Origin: Alitta virens
Taxonomy: Eukaryota > Annelida > Polychaeta > Phyllodocida > Nereididae
Assembly: GCA_932294295.1 (NCBI GenBank)
Contig: OW028575.1
Span: 36,148,253-36,212,252, forward strand
Reading direction: 5' to 3'
Length of the DNA: 64,000 bases
The position numbers and the translations under genes were made by a program. Below the pieces are notes generated by a model. The model was not told where the DNA came from. It saw only the letters and a program-made list of their open reading frames with translations, and did no database searches. Shown here piece by piece: positions 14,910 through 30,769 of the stretch (the stretch's first letter is position 1; each line of letters starts with the position of its first letter).

Positions 14910-17900
14910 GCTGTCAACAACATTCAGCTGTCAACAACATTCAGCTGCCAAAAACATTAAGCTGCCAACAACATTACACTGCCAACAACATTAAGTTGTC
15001 AACAACAACCAATTGTCAACAACTGTCAACAACAACCGTCAACAGCAACCAACTCTGAACAACAAGCTGTCAACAACAACAATATGTCAACAACAACAAG
15101 CTGTCAATAACATTAATCCGACAACAACATTAAGCTGTCAATGACATTAAGCTGTCAACAACATTAAGCTGTCAACATCATTGAGCTGTCAACAACACTG
15201 AGCTGTCAGCAACAACAAACTGTCAACAACAACCAACTGTCAACACCATCAACCTGTCAACAACAAGCTGTCAACAACAACAACAACAATCTTTTAACAA
15301 CAGTAAGCTGTCAACGACATTAAGTTGTCAACAACATTCAGCTGTCAACAACATTAAGCTGCCAACAACATTACGCTGCCAACAACATTACGCTGTCAAA
15401 AACAACAATCTGTCAACAACAACCTATTGTCAACAACAACTGTCAACAACAACCGTCAAGAGCAACCAACTCTGAACAACAAGCTGTCAACAACAACCAT
15501 CAACAGGAACCAACTCTGAAGAACAACCTGTCAACAACAACAACAACCTGTCAGCAACAACAACCTGTCAACAACAACAACCTGTCGACAACAACAACAA
15601 CAACAACAACCTGTCAACAACAACAAACTGTCAACAACAACAACCTGTCAAAAACAACAAACTGTCAGCAACAACAACCTGTCAACAACATTAATCTGTC
15701 AACAACATTAAGCTGCCAACAACATTAAGCTGTCAACAACAACAATCTGTCAACAACAACAATCTGTCAACAAAATTGAGCTGCCAACAAAACTGAGCTG
15801 CCAACAACATTGAGCTGCCAACAACATAAAGCTGCCAACAACATTAAGCTGTCAACAACAATAATCTGTCAACAACATTAAGCTGCCAACAACATTAAGC
15901 TGCCAACAACATTAAGCTGTCAACAACAACAATCTGTCAATAACATTAAGCTGCCAACAACATTGAGCTGCCAACAACATTAAGCTGCCAACAACATTAA
16001 GCTGCCAGCAACATTATGCTGTCACCAACAACAAGCTGTAAATAACAACAAACTGTCACCAACAACAACCTGTCAACAACAACAACAATCTATCAACAAC
16101 AACAGTCTGTCAACAACAGCTATCTGTCAACAACAACAAGCTGTCAACAACATTAAGCTGCCAACAACATTAAGCTTCCAACACCATTATGCTGTCACCG
16201 ACAACAAGCTGTAAATAACAACAAACTGTCACCAACAACAACCTGTCAACAACATTAAGCTGGCAACAACATTAACCTTTCAACAACATCAAGAACATTA
16301 AGCAGTCAACAACATTAAGCTGCCAAGAACATTAAGCTGTCAACAAGATTAAGCTGCCAAAAACATTAAGCTGCCAACAACATTACACTGCCAACAACAT
16401 TAAGTTGTCAACAACAACCAATTGTCAACAACTGTCAACAACAACCGTCAACAGCAACCAACTCTGAACAACAAGCTGTCAACAACAACAATATGTCAAC
16501 AACAACAAGCTGTCAATAACATTAATCCGACAACAACATTAAGCTGTCAATGACATTAAGCTGTCAACAACATTAAGCTGTCAACATCATTGAGCTGTCA
16601 ACAACACTGAGCTGTCAGCAACAACAAACTGTCAACAACAACCAACTGTCAACACCATCAACCTGTCAACAACAAGCTGTCAACAACAACAACAACAATC
16701 TTTTAACAACAGTAAGCTGTCAACGACATTAAGTTGTCAACAACATTCAGCTGTCAACAACATTAAGCTGCCAACAACATTACGCTGCCAACAACATTAC
16801 GCTGTCAAAAACAACAATCTGTCAACAACAACCTATTGTCAACAACAACTGTCAACAACAACCGTCAAGAGCAACCAACTCTGAACAACAAGCTGTCAAC
16901 AACAACCATCAACAGGAACCAACTCTGAAGAACAACCTGTCAACAACAACAACAACCTGTCAGCAACAACAACCTGTCAACAACAACCTGTCAACAACCT
17001 GTCAACAACAACAACCTGTCGACAACAACAACAACAACAACAACCTGTCAACAACAACAAACTGTCAACAACAACAACCTGTCAAAAACAACAAACTGTC
17101 AGCAACAACAACCTGTCAACAACATTAATCTGTCAACAACATTAAGCTGCCAACAACATTAAGCTGTCAACAACAACAATCTGTCAACAACAACAATCTG
17201 TCAACAAAATTGAGCTGCCAACAAAACTGAGCTGCCAACAACATTGAGCTGCCAACAACATAAAGCTGCCAACAACATTAAGCTGTCAACAACAATAATC
17301 TGTCAACAACATTAAGCTGCCAACAACATTAAGCTGTCAACAACAACAATCTGTCAATAACATTAAGCTGCCAACAACATTGAGCTGCCAACAACATTAA
17401 GCTGCCAACAACATTAAGCTGCCAGCAACATTATGCTGTCACCAACAACAAGCTGTAAATAACAACAAACTGTCACCAACAACAACCTGTCAACAACAAC
17501 AACAATCTATCAACAACAACAGTCTGTCAACAACAGCTATCTGTCAACAACAACAAGCTGTCAACAACATTAAGCTGCCAACAACATTAAGCTGTCAACA
17601 ACAACAATCTGTCAACAACAACAATCTGTCAACAAAATTGAGCTGCCAACAAAACTGAGCTGCCAACAACATTGAGCTGCCAACAACATAAAGCTGCCAA
17701 CAACATTAAGCTGTCAACAACAATAATCTGTCAACAACATTAAGCTGCCAACAACATTAAGCTGCCAACAACATTAAGCTGTCAACAACAACAATCTGTC
17801 AATAACATTAAGCTGCCAACAACATTGAGCTGCCAACAACATTAAGCTGCCAACAACATTAAGCTGCCAGCAACATTATGCTGTCACCAACAACAAGCTG

Positions 17901-20900
17901 TAAATAACAACAAACTGTCACCAACAACAACCTGTCAACAACAACAACAATCTATCAACAACAACAGTCTGTCAACAACAGCTATCTGTCAACAACAACA
18001 AGCTGTCAACAACATTAAGCTGCCAACAACATTAAGCTTCCAACACCATTATGCTGTCACCGACAACAAGCTGTAAATAACAACAAACTGTCACCAACAA
18101 CAACCTGTCAACAACATTAAGCTGGCAACAACATTAACCTTTCAACAACATCAAGAACATTAAGCAGTCAACAACATTAAGCTGCCAAGAACATTAAGCT
18201 GTCAACAAGATTAAGCTGCCAAAAACATTAAGCTGCCAACAACATTACACTGCCAACAACATTAAGTTGTCAACAACAACCAATTGTCAACAACTGTCAA
18301 CAACAACCGTCAACAGCAACCAACTCTGAACAACAAGCTGTCAACAACAACAATATGTCAACAACAACAAGCTGTCAATAACATTAATCCGACAACAACA
18401 TTAAGCTGTCAATGACATTAAGCTGTCAACAACATTAAGCTGTCAACATCATTGAGCTGTCAACAACACTGAGCTGTCAGCAACAACAAACTGTCAACAA
18501 CAACCAACTGTCAACACCATCAACCTGTCAACAACAAGCTGTCAACAACAACAACAACAATCTTTTAACAACAGTAAGCTGTCAACGACATTAAGTTGTC
18601 AACAACATTCAGCTGTCAACAACATTAAGCTGCCAACAACATTATGCTGTCACCAACAACAAGCTGTAAACAACAACAAACTGTCAACAACAACGTCAAC
18701 ATGAACCAACTCAGAAGAACAACCTGTCAACAACAACCTGTCAGCACAACGACCTGTCAACAACAACAACCTGTTAACAACAACAACAACCTGTCAACAA
18801 CAACAAACTGTCATCAACAACAACCTGTCAACAACATTAATCTGTCAACAACATTAAGCTGTCAACAACATTAAGTTGTCAAGAACATTAAGCTGCCAAC
18901 AGAATTCAGCTGCCAACAACATTGAGCTGCCAACAACATTAAGCTGCCAACAACATTAAGCTGTCAACAACAACAATCTGTCAACAACAACAATCTGTCA
19001 ACAAAATTGAGCTGCCAAGAAAATTGAGCTGCCAACAACATTGAACTGCCAACAACATTAAGCTGCCAACAACATTAAGCTGCCAACAACATTAAGCTGT
19101 CAACAACAACAATCTGTCAACAACAACAATCTGTCAACAAAATTGAGCTGCCAAGAAAATTGAGCTGCCAACAACATTGAGCTGCCAACAACATTAAGCT
19201 GCCAACAACATTAAGTTGTCAACAACAACAATCTGTCAACAACATTAAGCTACCAACAACATTAAGCTGTCAACATCAACAATCTGTCAACAACATTAAG
19301 CTGCCAACAACATTAAGATGTCAACAAAATTAAGCTGCCAACAACATTAAGCTGTCAACAACAACAACTGTCAACAACAACCGTCAACCAACTCTGAACA
19401 AACATCTGTCAACAACAACAATCTGTCAACAACAACAAGCTGTCAATAACATTAATCCGAAAACAACATTAAGCTGTCAACGACATTAAGCTGTCAACAA
19501 CATTAAGCTGGCAAACAACATTAAGCTGTCAATAACAACAATCTGTCAACAACATTAAGCTGCCAACAACATTGTGCTGCCAACAACATTAAGCTGCCAA
19601 CAACATTATGCTGTCACCAACAACAAGCTGTAAACAACAACAAACTGTCAACAACAATGTCAACATGAACCAACTCAGAAGAACAACCTGTCAACAACAA
19701 CCTGTCAGCAACAACGACCTGTCAACAACAACAACCTGTTAACAACAACAACAACCTGTCAACAACAACAAACTGTCATCAACAACAACCTGTCAACAAC
19801 ATTAATCTTTCAACAACATTAAGCTGTCAACAACATTAAGTTGTCAAGAACATTAAGCTGCCAACAAAATTCAGCTGCCAACAACATTGAGCTGCCAACA
19901 ACATTAAGCTGCCAACAACATTAAGCTGTCAACAACAACAATCTGTCAACAACAACAATCTGTCAACAAAATTGAGCTGCCATGAAAATTGAGCTGCCAA
20001 CAACATTGAACTGCCAACAATATTAAGCTGCCAACAACATTAAGCTGCCAACAACATTAAGCTGTCAACAACAACAATTTGTCAACAACAACCAACTGTC
20101 AAAAACATCAACCTGTCTACAACAACAACGAAATGTTAACAACAACCGACAACAGGAACCAACTCAAAAGAACAACCTGTCAACAACGACAACCTGTAAA
20201 GAAGAGCAAGCTGTCAACAAAAACAAGCTGTCAACATTGAGCTGTCAACAACATTGAACTGTCAACGACATTAAGCTGTCAACAACATTAAGCTGTCAAC
20301 AACATTAAGCTGTCAACATCATTGAGCTGTCAACAACATTGAGCTGTCAGCAACAAGAAACTGTCAACAACAACCAATTGTCAACAACATCAACCTGTCA
20401 ACAACAAGCTGTCAACAACAACAACAATAACCTGTCAACAACAACAACCTGTCAACAACAACAACAACAACCTGGCAACAACAACAAACTGTCAGCAACA
20501 ACAACCTGTCAACAACATTAATCTGTCAATAACATTAAGCCGTCAACAACATTAAGTTCTCAACAACATTAAGCTGCAAACAAAATTCAGCTTCCAACAG
20601 CATTGAGCTGTTAACAACATTAAGCTGCCAACAACATTAAGCTGTCAACAACATCATTCTGTCAACAAAATTGAGCTGCCAACAAAATTGAGCTGCCAAC
20701 AACATTGAGCTGCCAACAACATTGAGCTGCCAACAACATTAAGCTGTCAACAACAACAATCTGTCAACAACATTAAGCTGCCAAGAACATTGAGCTATCA
20801 ACAAAAACAATCTGTCAACAACAACCAATTGTCAACAACAACTGTCAACAACAACTGTCAACAGCAACCAACTCTGAACAAGAAGCTGTCAACAACAACA

Positions 20901-23900
20901 GTATGTCAACAACAACAAGCTGTCAATAACATTAATCCGAAAACAACATTAAGCTGTCAACGACATTAAGCTTTCAACAACATTAAGCTGCCAAACAACA
21001 TTAAGCTGTCAACAACAACAAACTGTCAACAACATTAAGCTGCCAACAACATTGTGCTGCCAACAACATTAATCTGCCAACAACATTATGCTGTCACCAA
21101 CAACAAGCTGTAAACAACAACAAACTGTCAACAACAACAATCTGTCATCAACTTCCAACTGTCAACAACAACCAACTGTCAACAACAACCTTCAACAGGA
21201 ACCAAATCTGAAGAACAACCTGTCAGCAACAACAACCTGTCAGCAACAACAACCTGTCAGCAACATCAACCTGTCAACAACAACAATCTGCCAACAACTT
21301 CCAACTGTCAACAAAAACCAACTGTCAACAACAACCTTTAACAGGAACCAACTCTGAAGAACAACCTGTCAACAACAACAACAACCTGTCAGCAAAAACA
21401 ACCTGTCAACAACAACAATATGTCAAGAAGAGCAAGCTGTCAACAACAGCAATCAGTCAACAATAACATGCTATCAACAACATTAAGCAGTCAACAACAT
21501 TAAGCTGTCAACAAAATTAAGCTGTCAACATCATCGAGCTGTCAACAACATTGAGCTGTCAGCAACAACCAACTGTCGACAACAACCAACTGTCAACAAC
21601 ATCAACCTGTCAACAACAAGCTGTCAACAACAACAACCTGGCAACAACAACAAACTGTCAGCAACAAGAACCTGTCAACAACATTAATCTGTCAACAACA
21701 TTAAGCTGTCAACAACATTAAGTTGTCAACAACATTAAGCTGCCAACAAAATCCAGTTGCCAACAGCATTGAGCTGTTAACAACATTAAGCTGTCAACAA
21801 CATTAAGCTGTCAACAACAACATTCTGTCAACAAAATTGAGCTGCCAACAAAATTGAGCTGCCAACAACATTGAGCTGCCAACAACATTGAGCTGCCAAC
21901 AACATTACGCTGCCAACAACATTTAGCTGCCAACAACATTAAGCTGTCAACAACATTAAGCTGCCAACAACATTAAGCTGTCAACAACAACAATCTGTCA
22001 ACAACATTAAGCTGCCAACAACATTGAGCTATCAACAACAACAATCTGTCAACAACAACCAATTGTCAACAACAACTGTCAACAACAACCATCAACAGCA
22101 ACCAACTCTGAACAACAAGCTGTCAACAATAACAGTATGTCAACAACAAGAAGCTGTCAATAACATTAATCCGAAAACAAAATTAAGCTGTCAACAACAA
22201 CAATCTGTCAACAACATTAAGCTGCCAACATTGTGCTGCCAACAACATTAAGCTGCCAACAACATTATGCTGTCACCAACAACAAGCTGTAAACAACAAC
22301 AAACTGTCAACAACAACAATCTGTTATCATTCCAACTGTCAACAACAACCAACTGTCAACAACAACCGTCAACAGGAACCAACTCTGAAGAACAACCTGT
22401 CAACAACAACAACAACCTCTCAGCAACAACAACTTGTCAACAACAACAATCTGTCAAGAAGAGCAAGCTGTCAACAACAGCAATCTTTCAACAATAACAA
22501 GCTGTCAACAACAAGCTGTCAACAACAACAAGCTGTCAACAACAAGAAGCTGTCAACAACAACAACAACCTGTCAACAACAACAACCTGTCAACATCAAC
22601 AACAACCTGTCAACAACAACAAACTGTCAACAACAGCAAACTGTCAGCAACAACAACCTGTCAAGAACATTAAGCTGTCAACAACATTAAGTTGTCAACA
22701 ACATTAAGCTGCCAACAAAATTAAGCTGCCAACAACATTATGCCGTCACCAACAATAAGCTGTAAACAACAACGAACTGTTAACAACAACCGACAACAGG
22801 AACCAACTCTAAAGAACAACCTGTCAACAACGACAACCTGTAAAGAAGAGCAAGCTGTCAACAAAAACAAGCTGTCAACATTGAGCTGTCAACAACATTG
22901 AACTGTCAACGACATTAAGCTGTCAACAACATTAAGCTGTCAACAACATTAAGCTGTCAACATCATTGAGCTGTCAACTACATTGAGCTGTCAGCAACAA
23001 GAAACTGTCAACAACAACCAACTGTCAACAACATCAACCTGTCAACAACAAGCTGTCAACAACAACAACAACAATAACCTGTCAACAACAACAACATGTC
23101 AACAACAACAACAACAACCTGGCAACAACAACAAACTGTCAGCAACAACAACCTGTCAACAACATTAATCTGTCAACAACATTAAGCTGTCAACAACATT
23201 AAGTTCTCAACAACATTAAGCTGCCAACAAAATTCAGCTTCCAACAGCATTGAGCTGTTAACAACATTAAGCTGCCAACAACATTAAGCTGTCAACAACA
23301 ACATTCTGTCAACAAAATTGAGCTGTCAACAAAATTGAGCTGCCAACAAAATTGAGCGGCCAACAACATTGAGCTGCCAACAACATTGAGCTGCCAACAA
23401 CATTAAGCTGTCAACAACAACAATCTGTCAACAACATTAAGCTGCCAAGAACATTGAGCTATCAACAAAAACAATCTGCCAACAACAACCAATTGTCAAC
23501 AACAACTGTCAACAACAACTGTCAACAGCAACCAACTCTGAACAAGAAGCTGTCAACAACAACAGTATGTCAACAACAACAAGCTGTCAATAACATTAAT
23601 CCGAAAACAACATTAAGCTGTCAAGACATTAAGCTTTCAACAACATTAAGCTGCCAAACAACATTAACGCGGTCAACAACAACAAACTGTCAACAACATT
23701 AGGCTGCCAACAACATTGTGCTGCCAACAACATTAATCTGCCAACAACATTATGCTGTCACCAACAACAAGCTGTAAACAACAACAAACTTTCAACAACA
23801 ACAATCTGTCATCAACTTCCAACTGTCAACAACAACCAACTGTCAACAACAACCTTCAACAGGAACCAACTCTGAAGAACAACCTGTCAGCAACAACAAC

Positions 23901-26900
23901 CTGTCAGCAACAACAACCTGTCAGCAACAACAACCGGTCAGCAACAACAACCTGTCAGCAACAACAACCTGTCAACAATAACAATCTGCCAACAACTTCC
24001 AACTGTCAACAACAACCAACTGTCAACAATAACCTTTAACAGGAACCAACTCTGAAGAACAACCTGTCAACAACAACAACAACCTGTCAGCAAAAACAAC
24101 CTGTCAGCAACAACAATCTGTCAAGAAGAGCAAGCTGTCAACAACAGCAATCAGTCAACAATAACATGCTATCAACAACATTAAGCCGTCAACAACATAA
24201 AGCTGTCAACAAAATTAAGCTGTCAACATCATTGAGCTGTCAACAACATTGAGCTGTCAGCAACAACCAACTGTCGACAACAACCAACTGTCAACAACAT
24301 CAACCTGTCAACAACAAGCTGTCAACAACAACAACAACAACCTGGCAACAACAACAAACTGTCAGCAACAAGAACCTGTCAACAACATTAATCTGTCAAC
24401 AACATTAAGCTGCCAACAAAATCCAGTTGCCAACAGCATTGAGCTGTTAACAACATTAAGCTGTCAACAACATTAAGCTGTCAACAACAACATTCTGTCA
24501 ACAAAATTGAGCTGCCAACAAAATTGAGCTGCCAACAACATTGAGCTGCCAACAACATTGAGCTGCCAACAACATTACGCTGCCAACAACATTTAGCTGC
24601 CAACAACATTAAGCTGTCAACAACATTAAGCTGCCAACAACATTAAGCTGTCAACAACAACAATCTGTCAACAACATTAAGCTGCCAACAACGAGCTATC
24701 AACAACAACAATCTGTCAACAACAACCAATTGTCAACAACAACTGTCAACAACAACCGTCAACAGCAACCAACTCTGAACAAGAAGCTGTCAACAACAAC
24801 AGTATGTCAACAACAACAAGCTGTCAATAACATTATTCCGAAGACAAAATCAAGCTGTCAACAACAACAAGCTGTCAACAACATTAAGCTGCCAAACAAA
24901 ATTAAGCTGTCAACAACAACAATCTGTCAACAACATTAAGCTGCCAACAACATTGTGCTGCCAACAACATTAATCTGCCAAAAACATTATGCTGTCACCA
25001 ACAACAAGCTGTAAACAACAACAAACTGTCAACAACAACAATCTGTCATCAACTTCCAACTGTCAACAACAACCAACAGTCAACAACAACCGTCAACAGG
25101 AACCAACTCTGAAGAACAACCTGTCAACAACAACAACAACCTGTCAGCAACAACAACTTGTCAACAACAACAATCTGTCAAGAAGATCAAGCTGTCAACA
25201 ACAGCAATCTGTCAACAATAACAAGCTGTCAACAACAAGCTGTCAACAACAAGCTGTCAACAACAACAACCTGTCAACAAAAACAACAACCTGTCAACAA
25301 CAACAACCTGTCAACATCAACAACAACCTGTCAACAACAACAAACTGTCAGCAACAACAACCTGTCAAGAACATTAAGCTGTCAACAACATTAAGTTGTC
25401 AACAACATTAGGCTGCCAACAAAATTAAGCTGCCAACAACATTATGCTGTCACCAACAATAAGCTGTAAACAACAACGAACTGTTCACAACAACCATCAA
25501 CAGGAACCAACTCTGAAGAACAACCTGTCAACAACAACAACAACCTGTAAAGAAGAGCAAGCTGTCAACAATAACAAGCTGTCAACATTAAGCTGTCAAC
25601 AACAACAACAACCTGTCAACATCAACAACAACCTGTCAACAACAACAAACTGTCAGCAACAACAACTTGTCAAGAACATTAAGCTGTCAACAACATTAAG
25701 TTGTCAACAACATTAAGCTGCCAACAACATTAAGCTGTCAACAACAGCAATCTGTCAACAACGTTAGGCTGCCAACAACATTGAGCTGCCAATAATATTA
25801 AGCTGCCAACAACATTAAGCTGTCAACAACAACATTCTGTCAACAAAATTGAGCTGCCAACAAAACTGAGCTGCCAACAACATTGAGCTGCCAACATTGA
25901 GCTGCCAACAACATTAAGCTGCCAACAACATTAAGCTGTCAACAACAACTATCTGTCAACAACATTAAGCTGCCAACAACATTGTGCTGCCAACAACATT
26001 AATCTGCCAAAAACATTATGCTGTCACCAACAACAAGCTGTAAACAACAACAAACTGTCAACAACAACAATCTGTCATCAACTTCCAACTGTCAACAACA
26101 ACCAACAGTCAACAACAACCGTCAACAGGAACCAACTCTGAAGAACAACCTGTCAACAACAACAACAACCTGTCAGCAACAACAACTTGTCAACAACAAC
26201 AATCTGTCAAGAAGAGCAAGCTGTCAACAACAGCAATCTGTCAACAATAACAAGCTGTCAACAACAAGCTGTCAACAACAAGCTGTCAACAACAACAACC
26301 TGTCAACAAAAACAACAACCTGTCAACAACAACAACCTGTCAACATCAACAACAACCTGTCAACAACAACAAACTGTCAGCAACAACAACCTGTCAAGAA
26401 CATTAAGCTGTCAACAACATTAAGTTGTCAACAACATTAGGCTGCCAACAAAATTAAGCTGCCAACAACATTATGCTGTCACCAACAATAAGCTGTAAAC
26501 AACAACGAACTGTTCACAACAACCATCGACAGGAACCAACTCTGAAGAACAACCTGTCAACAACAACAACAACCTGTAAAGAAGAGCAAGCTGTCAACAA
26601 TAACAAGCTGTCAACATTAAGCTGTCAACAACAACAACAACCTGTCAACATCAACAACAACCTGTCAACAACAACAAACTGTCAGCAACAACAACTTGTC
26701 AAGAACATTAAGCTGTCAACAACATTAAGTTGTCAACAACATTAAGCTGCCAACAACATTAAGCTGTCAACAACAGCAATCTGTCAACAACGTTAGGCTG
26801 CCAACAACATTGAGCTGCCAATAATATTAAGCTGCCAACAACATTAAGCTGTCAACAACAACATTCTGTCAACAAAATTGAGCTGCCAACAAAATTGAGC

Positions 26901-29413
26901 TGCCAACAACATTGAGCTGCCAACATTGAGCTGCCAACAACATTAAGCTGCCAACAACATTAAGCTGTCAACAACAACAATCTGTCAACAACATTAAGCT
27001 GCCAACAACATTAAGCTGTCAACAACATTAAGCTGTCAACATCATTGAGCTGTCAGCAACAACAATATGTCAACAACAACAAGCTTTCAATAACATTAAT
27101 CCGAGAACAACATTAAGCTGTCAACGACATTAAGCTGTCAACAACATTAAGCTGGCAAACAACATTAAGCTGTCAACAACAACAATCTGTCAACAACATT
27201 AAGCTGCCAACAACATTGAGCTGCCAACAATATTAAGCTGCCAACAAAATTATCAAGCTGCCGACAACATGAAGTTGCCGACAACATGAAGCTGTCAACA
27301 TCATTGAGCTGTCAACAACATTGAGCTGTCAGCAACAATAATATGACAACAACAACAAGCTGTCAATAACATTATTCCGACAACAACATTAAGCTCTCAG
27401 CGACATTAGGCTGTCAACATTAAGCTGTCAATGACATTAAGCAGCCAACAACCTTGAGCTGTCAACAACATCAAGCTGTCAACAACAAGCTGTCAACAAC
27501 AGCAACAACAATCTGTCAAGAAGAGCAAGCTGTCAACAACAGCAATCAGTCTACAATAACAATCTGTCAACAACATTAATCTGCCAAGAACATTAAGCTG
27601 TCAACAAAATTAAGCTGCCAACAACATTAAGCTGTCAACAACATTAAGCTGCCAACAACATTGAGCTATCAACAACAACAATCTGTCAACAACAACCAAT
27701 TGTCAACAACAATTGTCACCAACAACCGTCAACAGCAACCAACTCTGAACATCAAGCTGTCAACAACAACAATATGTCAACAACAACAAGCTGTCAATAA
27801 CATTAATCCGAAAACAACATTAAGCTGTCAACAACATTAAGCTGGCAAACAACATTATGCTGTCAACAACAACAATCTGTCAACAACATTAAGCTGCCAA
27901 CAACATTGTGCTGCCAACAACATTAAGCTGCCAACAACATTAAGCTGTCAACAACATTAAGCTGTCAACATCATTGAGCTGTCAGCAACAACAATATGTC
28001 AACAACAACAAGCTGTCAATAACATTAATCCGAGAACAACATTAAGCTGTCAACGACATTAAGCTGTCAACAACATTAAGCTGGCAAACAACATTATGCT
28101 GTCAACAACAACAATCTGTCAAGAACATTAAGCTGCCAACAACATTGATCTGCCACCAATATTAAGCTGCCAACAACATTATCAAGCTGCCGACAACATG
28201 AAGCTGCCGACAACATGAAGCTGCCGACAACATTAAGCTGCCGACACCATTAAGCTGTCAACAACAATAATCTGTCAACAGCAACCAACTGTCAGCAACA
28301 ACCAATTGCTAACAACAACCGTCAACAACAACAAATTGTCAACAACAACAAGCTGTCAACATCAACAATCTGTCAACAACATTAATCTGTCAACAACATT
28401 AAACTGGGAAACAACATTAAGCTGTCAAGAACAACAATCTGTCAACAACATTAAGCTGCCAACAGCATTGTGCTGCCAACAACATTATGCTGTCACCAAC
28501 AACAAGCTGTAAACAACAACAAACTGTCAACAACAACAATCTGCCAACAACTTCCAACTGTCAACAACAACCAAATGTCAACAACAACCGTCAACAGGAA
28601 ACAGCTCTGAAGAACAACCTGTCAGCAACAACAACCCTTCAACAACAACAACCCGTCAACAACAACAACGTGTCAAAAACAACAACAAAAACCAGTCAAC
28701 AACAACAAACTGTCAACAACAACAACCTGTCAACAACATTAAGCTGCCAACAACATTAAGCTGTCAACAACATTAAGCTGCCATCAACATTAAGCTGTCA
28801 ACAACAACAATCTGTCAACAACAACTAATTGTCAACAACAACTGTCAACAACAACCGTCAACAGCAACCAACTCTGAACAACAAGGTGTCAATAACATTA
28901 ATTCGACAACAACATTAAGCTGTCAACGACATTAAGCTGTCAACAACATTAAGCTGGCAAATAACTTTAAGCTGTCAACAACATTAAGCTGCCAACAACA
29001 TTAAGCTGTCAACAACAACAAACTGTCAACAACAATCAACTGTCAACAACATCAACCTGTCAACAACAAGCTATTAACAACAACAACAACAATCTGTCAA
29101 GAAGAGCAAGCTGTCAACAACAGCAATCTGTCAACAATAACAAGCTGTCAACAACATTAAGCTGTCAACATAAGCTGTCAACAACATTAAGCTGTCAACA
29201 ATATTAAGCTGTCAACATCATTGAGCTGTCAACAACATTGAGCTGTCAGCAACATCAAACTGTCAACAACAACCAACTGTCAACAACATTGTGCTGTCAT
29301 CAACAACAAACTGTCAACAACAACCAACTGACAACAACATCAACCTGTCAACAACAAGTTTTCAACAACAACAACAACAACAATCTGTCAACAACAGTAA
29401 GCTGTCAACAACA
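14910..29413. repeat. 17-bp satellite array, segment 2
   Basis: This continues the CTGTCAACAAC array on the same strand between the two TTAA-element copies. It contains further doublets: the block with AAGTTGTCAACAACAACC recurs at about 14993, 16399 and 18260, and the block with the rare variant GTCAACATGAACC recurs at about 18702 and 19664. No gene is supported; open frames are short and Gln/Asn-rich for the reason given for segment 1. Confidence 0.95.
24950..26980. repeat. 1029-bp higher-order tandem doublet
   Basis: Blocks starting at 24989 and 26018, and at 25444 and 26473, repeat 1029 bp apart with only scattered substitutions. The corresponding left part of the array (from 7480) has this block once, followed by different sequence. 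Borders are approximate. Confidence 0.75.
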
Positions 29414-29417
29414 TTAA

Positions 29418-30765
29418 AGGGGAACTAACCCCTTTTGCACTTTACCTCTCAGATTTTAGCTTGGGTCCATAGAATCAATTCCATGCTATTCATAACTTGT
29501 ATGTGCCCTGGTAATGAAATATCCTGCATTGATTAGCTCCATGTTGTGAACTACGGAGGCCGCCATTTTTTTAAGTCCTGGTGTTTTGCACTGACCGGAA
29601 ATACGTCACTGTTGTACCAACTCTTAGCATGGAGTCACTAGAGTGGTCTCAGCCAATGAGAGCCAAGTATTCTGGAGGCTTGGCATTGCAATTCAATGGT
29701 GAGAACAACTGTCAACAACAGTTTTAGATATAGGTGTAATTGCACTTTCAGAGCTTTTGTTAAGGGCATGTCAAAGCTAATTGTAATTTCTTGGGAATAC
29801 AGCATAATTATAGCTAATTATTGCATTGATTGCAATAAGCAATTTGTATCTAAGAATAGGTATATAGGTATATATATATATATGCATGGGCAAATAGGCA
29901 ATAACCCTGCTACGTACATGTTATGTAAGACGTTTTTCCCAAGCATAGGAGTTTAAATAGCAAAAGGTATTTAATGTAAAATTTAATAACTTTAACATTA
30001 CATTTAGCATATATTTTGTATCACTATATTTCTGACCATATTTTGCAAGAGAACAGAATTGGAATACTGCTTTGCTTTGTAAATAAAATATGTCACATAT
30101 AATCTTTAGGGGCAATGTTCAGTATTAGTATTATGTATAGTATAAATATATTTCATAGTATTTATATTTGGTGTATATGTAGTGTTAGTGGGGTTGTTTT
30201 AAAGGCAGTACCTCCTTCTTTACCTAGATTAATATATATTAATTACCAAATTGTGCTTATTTCAATTGTGTGTTGGTTGCATTGCTAGATACATTAAATA
30301 TACCAGTTTAAATATAATATAATATCAAAAACTTATTTTCAACAAAACTTTGTCAATACAATATTTTTTTAAAGCTTCACTAATAAACAGTAGTTGTATT
30401 ACAAAGCAGGATATTTGATAGTTGTTCTGATATTGTGTGATAATTGCATTGTCTCAAGTAGTTCAATGGCAATTACTTGACACTCAGTAAGAACTTAATG
30501 TAACAGATTGTAATCCACAGGATTGTAATTAATTTGTATTGCTGAATACATATGGCCTAGCTGTGTACATAAGTGACGTCATCATATTGCGTGCCGTGTG
30601 CAATAATGGAGGCCCCCGGATGTTGATGGTTTGTGCAAATTGAACTTTTAATTGGCTTGAAATCATATAAAACCCGAGTTTAAGACATTTCCTATCATTG
30701 CAATATATTATTTGACAACTAATTGAACTTTTGAAATTAACATGCAAACTACCATTAGTTCCCCT
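29418..30765. mobile_element. TTAA-flanked inverted-repeat DNA transposon, copy 2
   Basis: This has the same length (1348 bp), termini and TTAA duplication (29414-29417 and 30766-30769) as copy 1, and sits in the same satellite context 15860 bp downstream. By eye I count seven substitutions and no indel against copy 1. Identical flanks mean this copy arose by duplication of the surrounding array, not by a second insertion. Confidence 0.85.
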
Positions 30766-30769
30766 TTAA

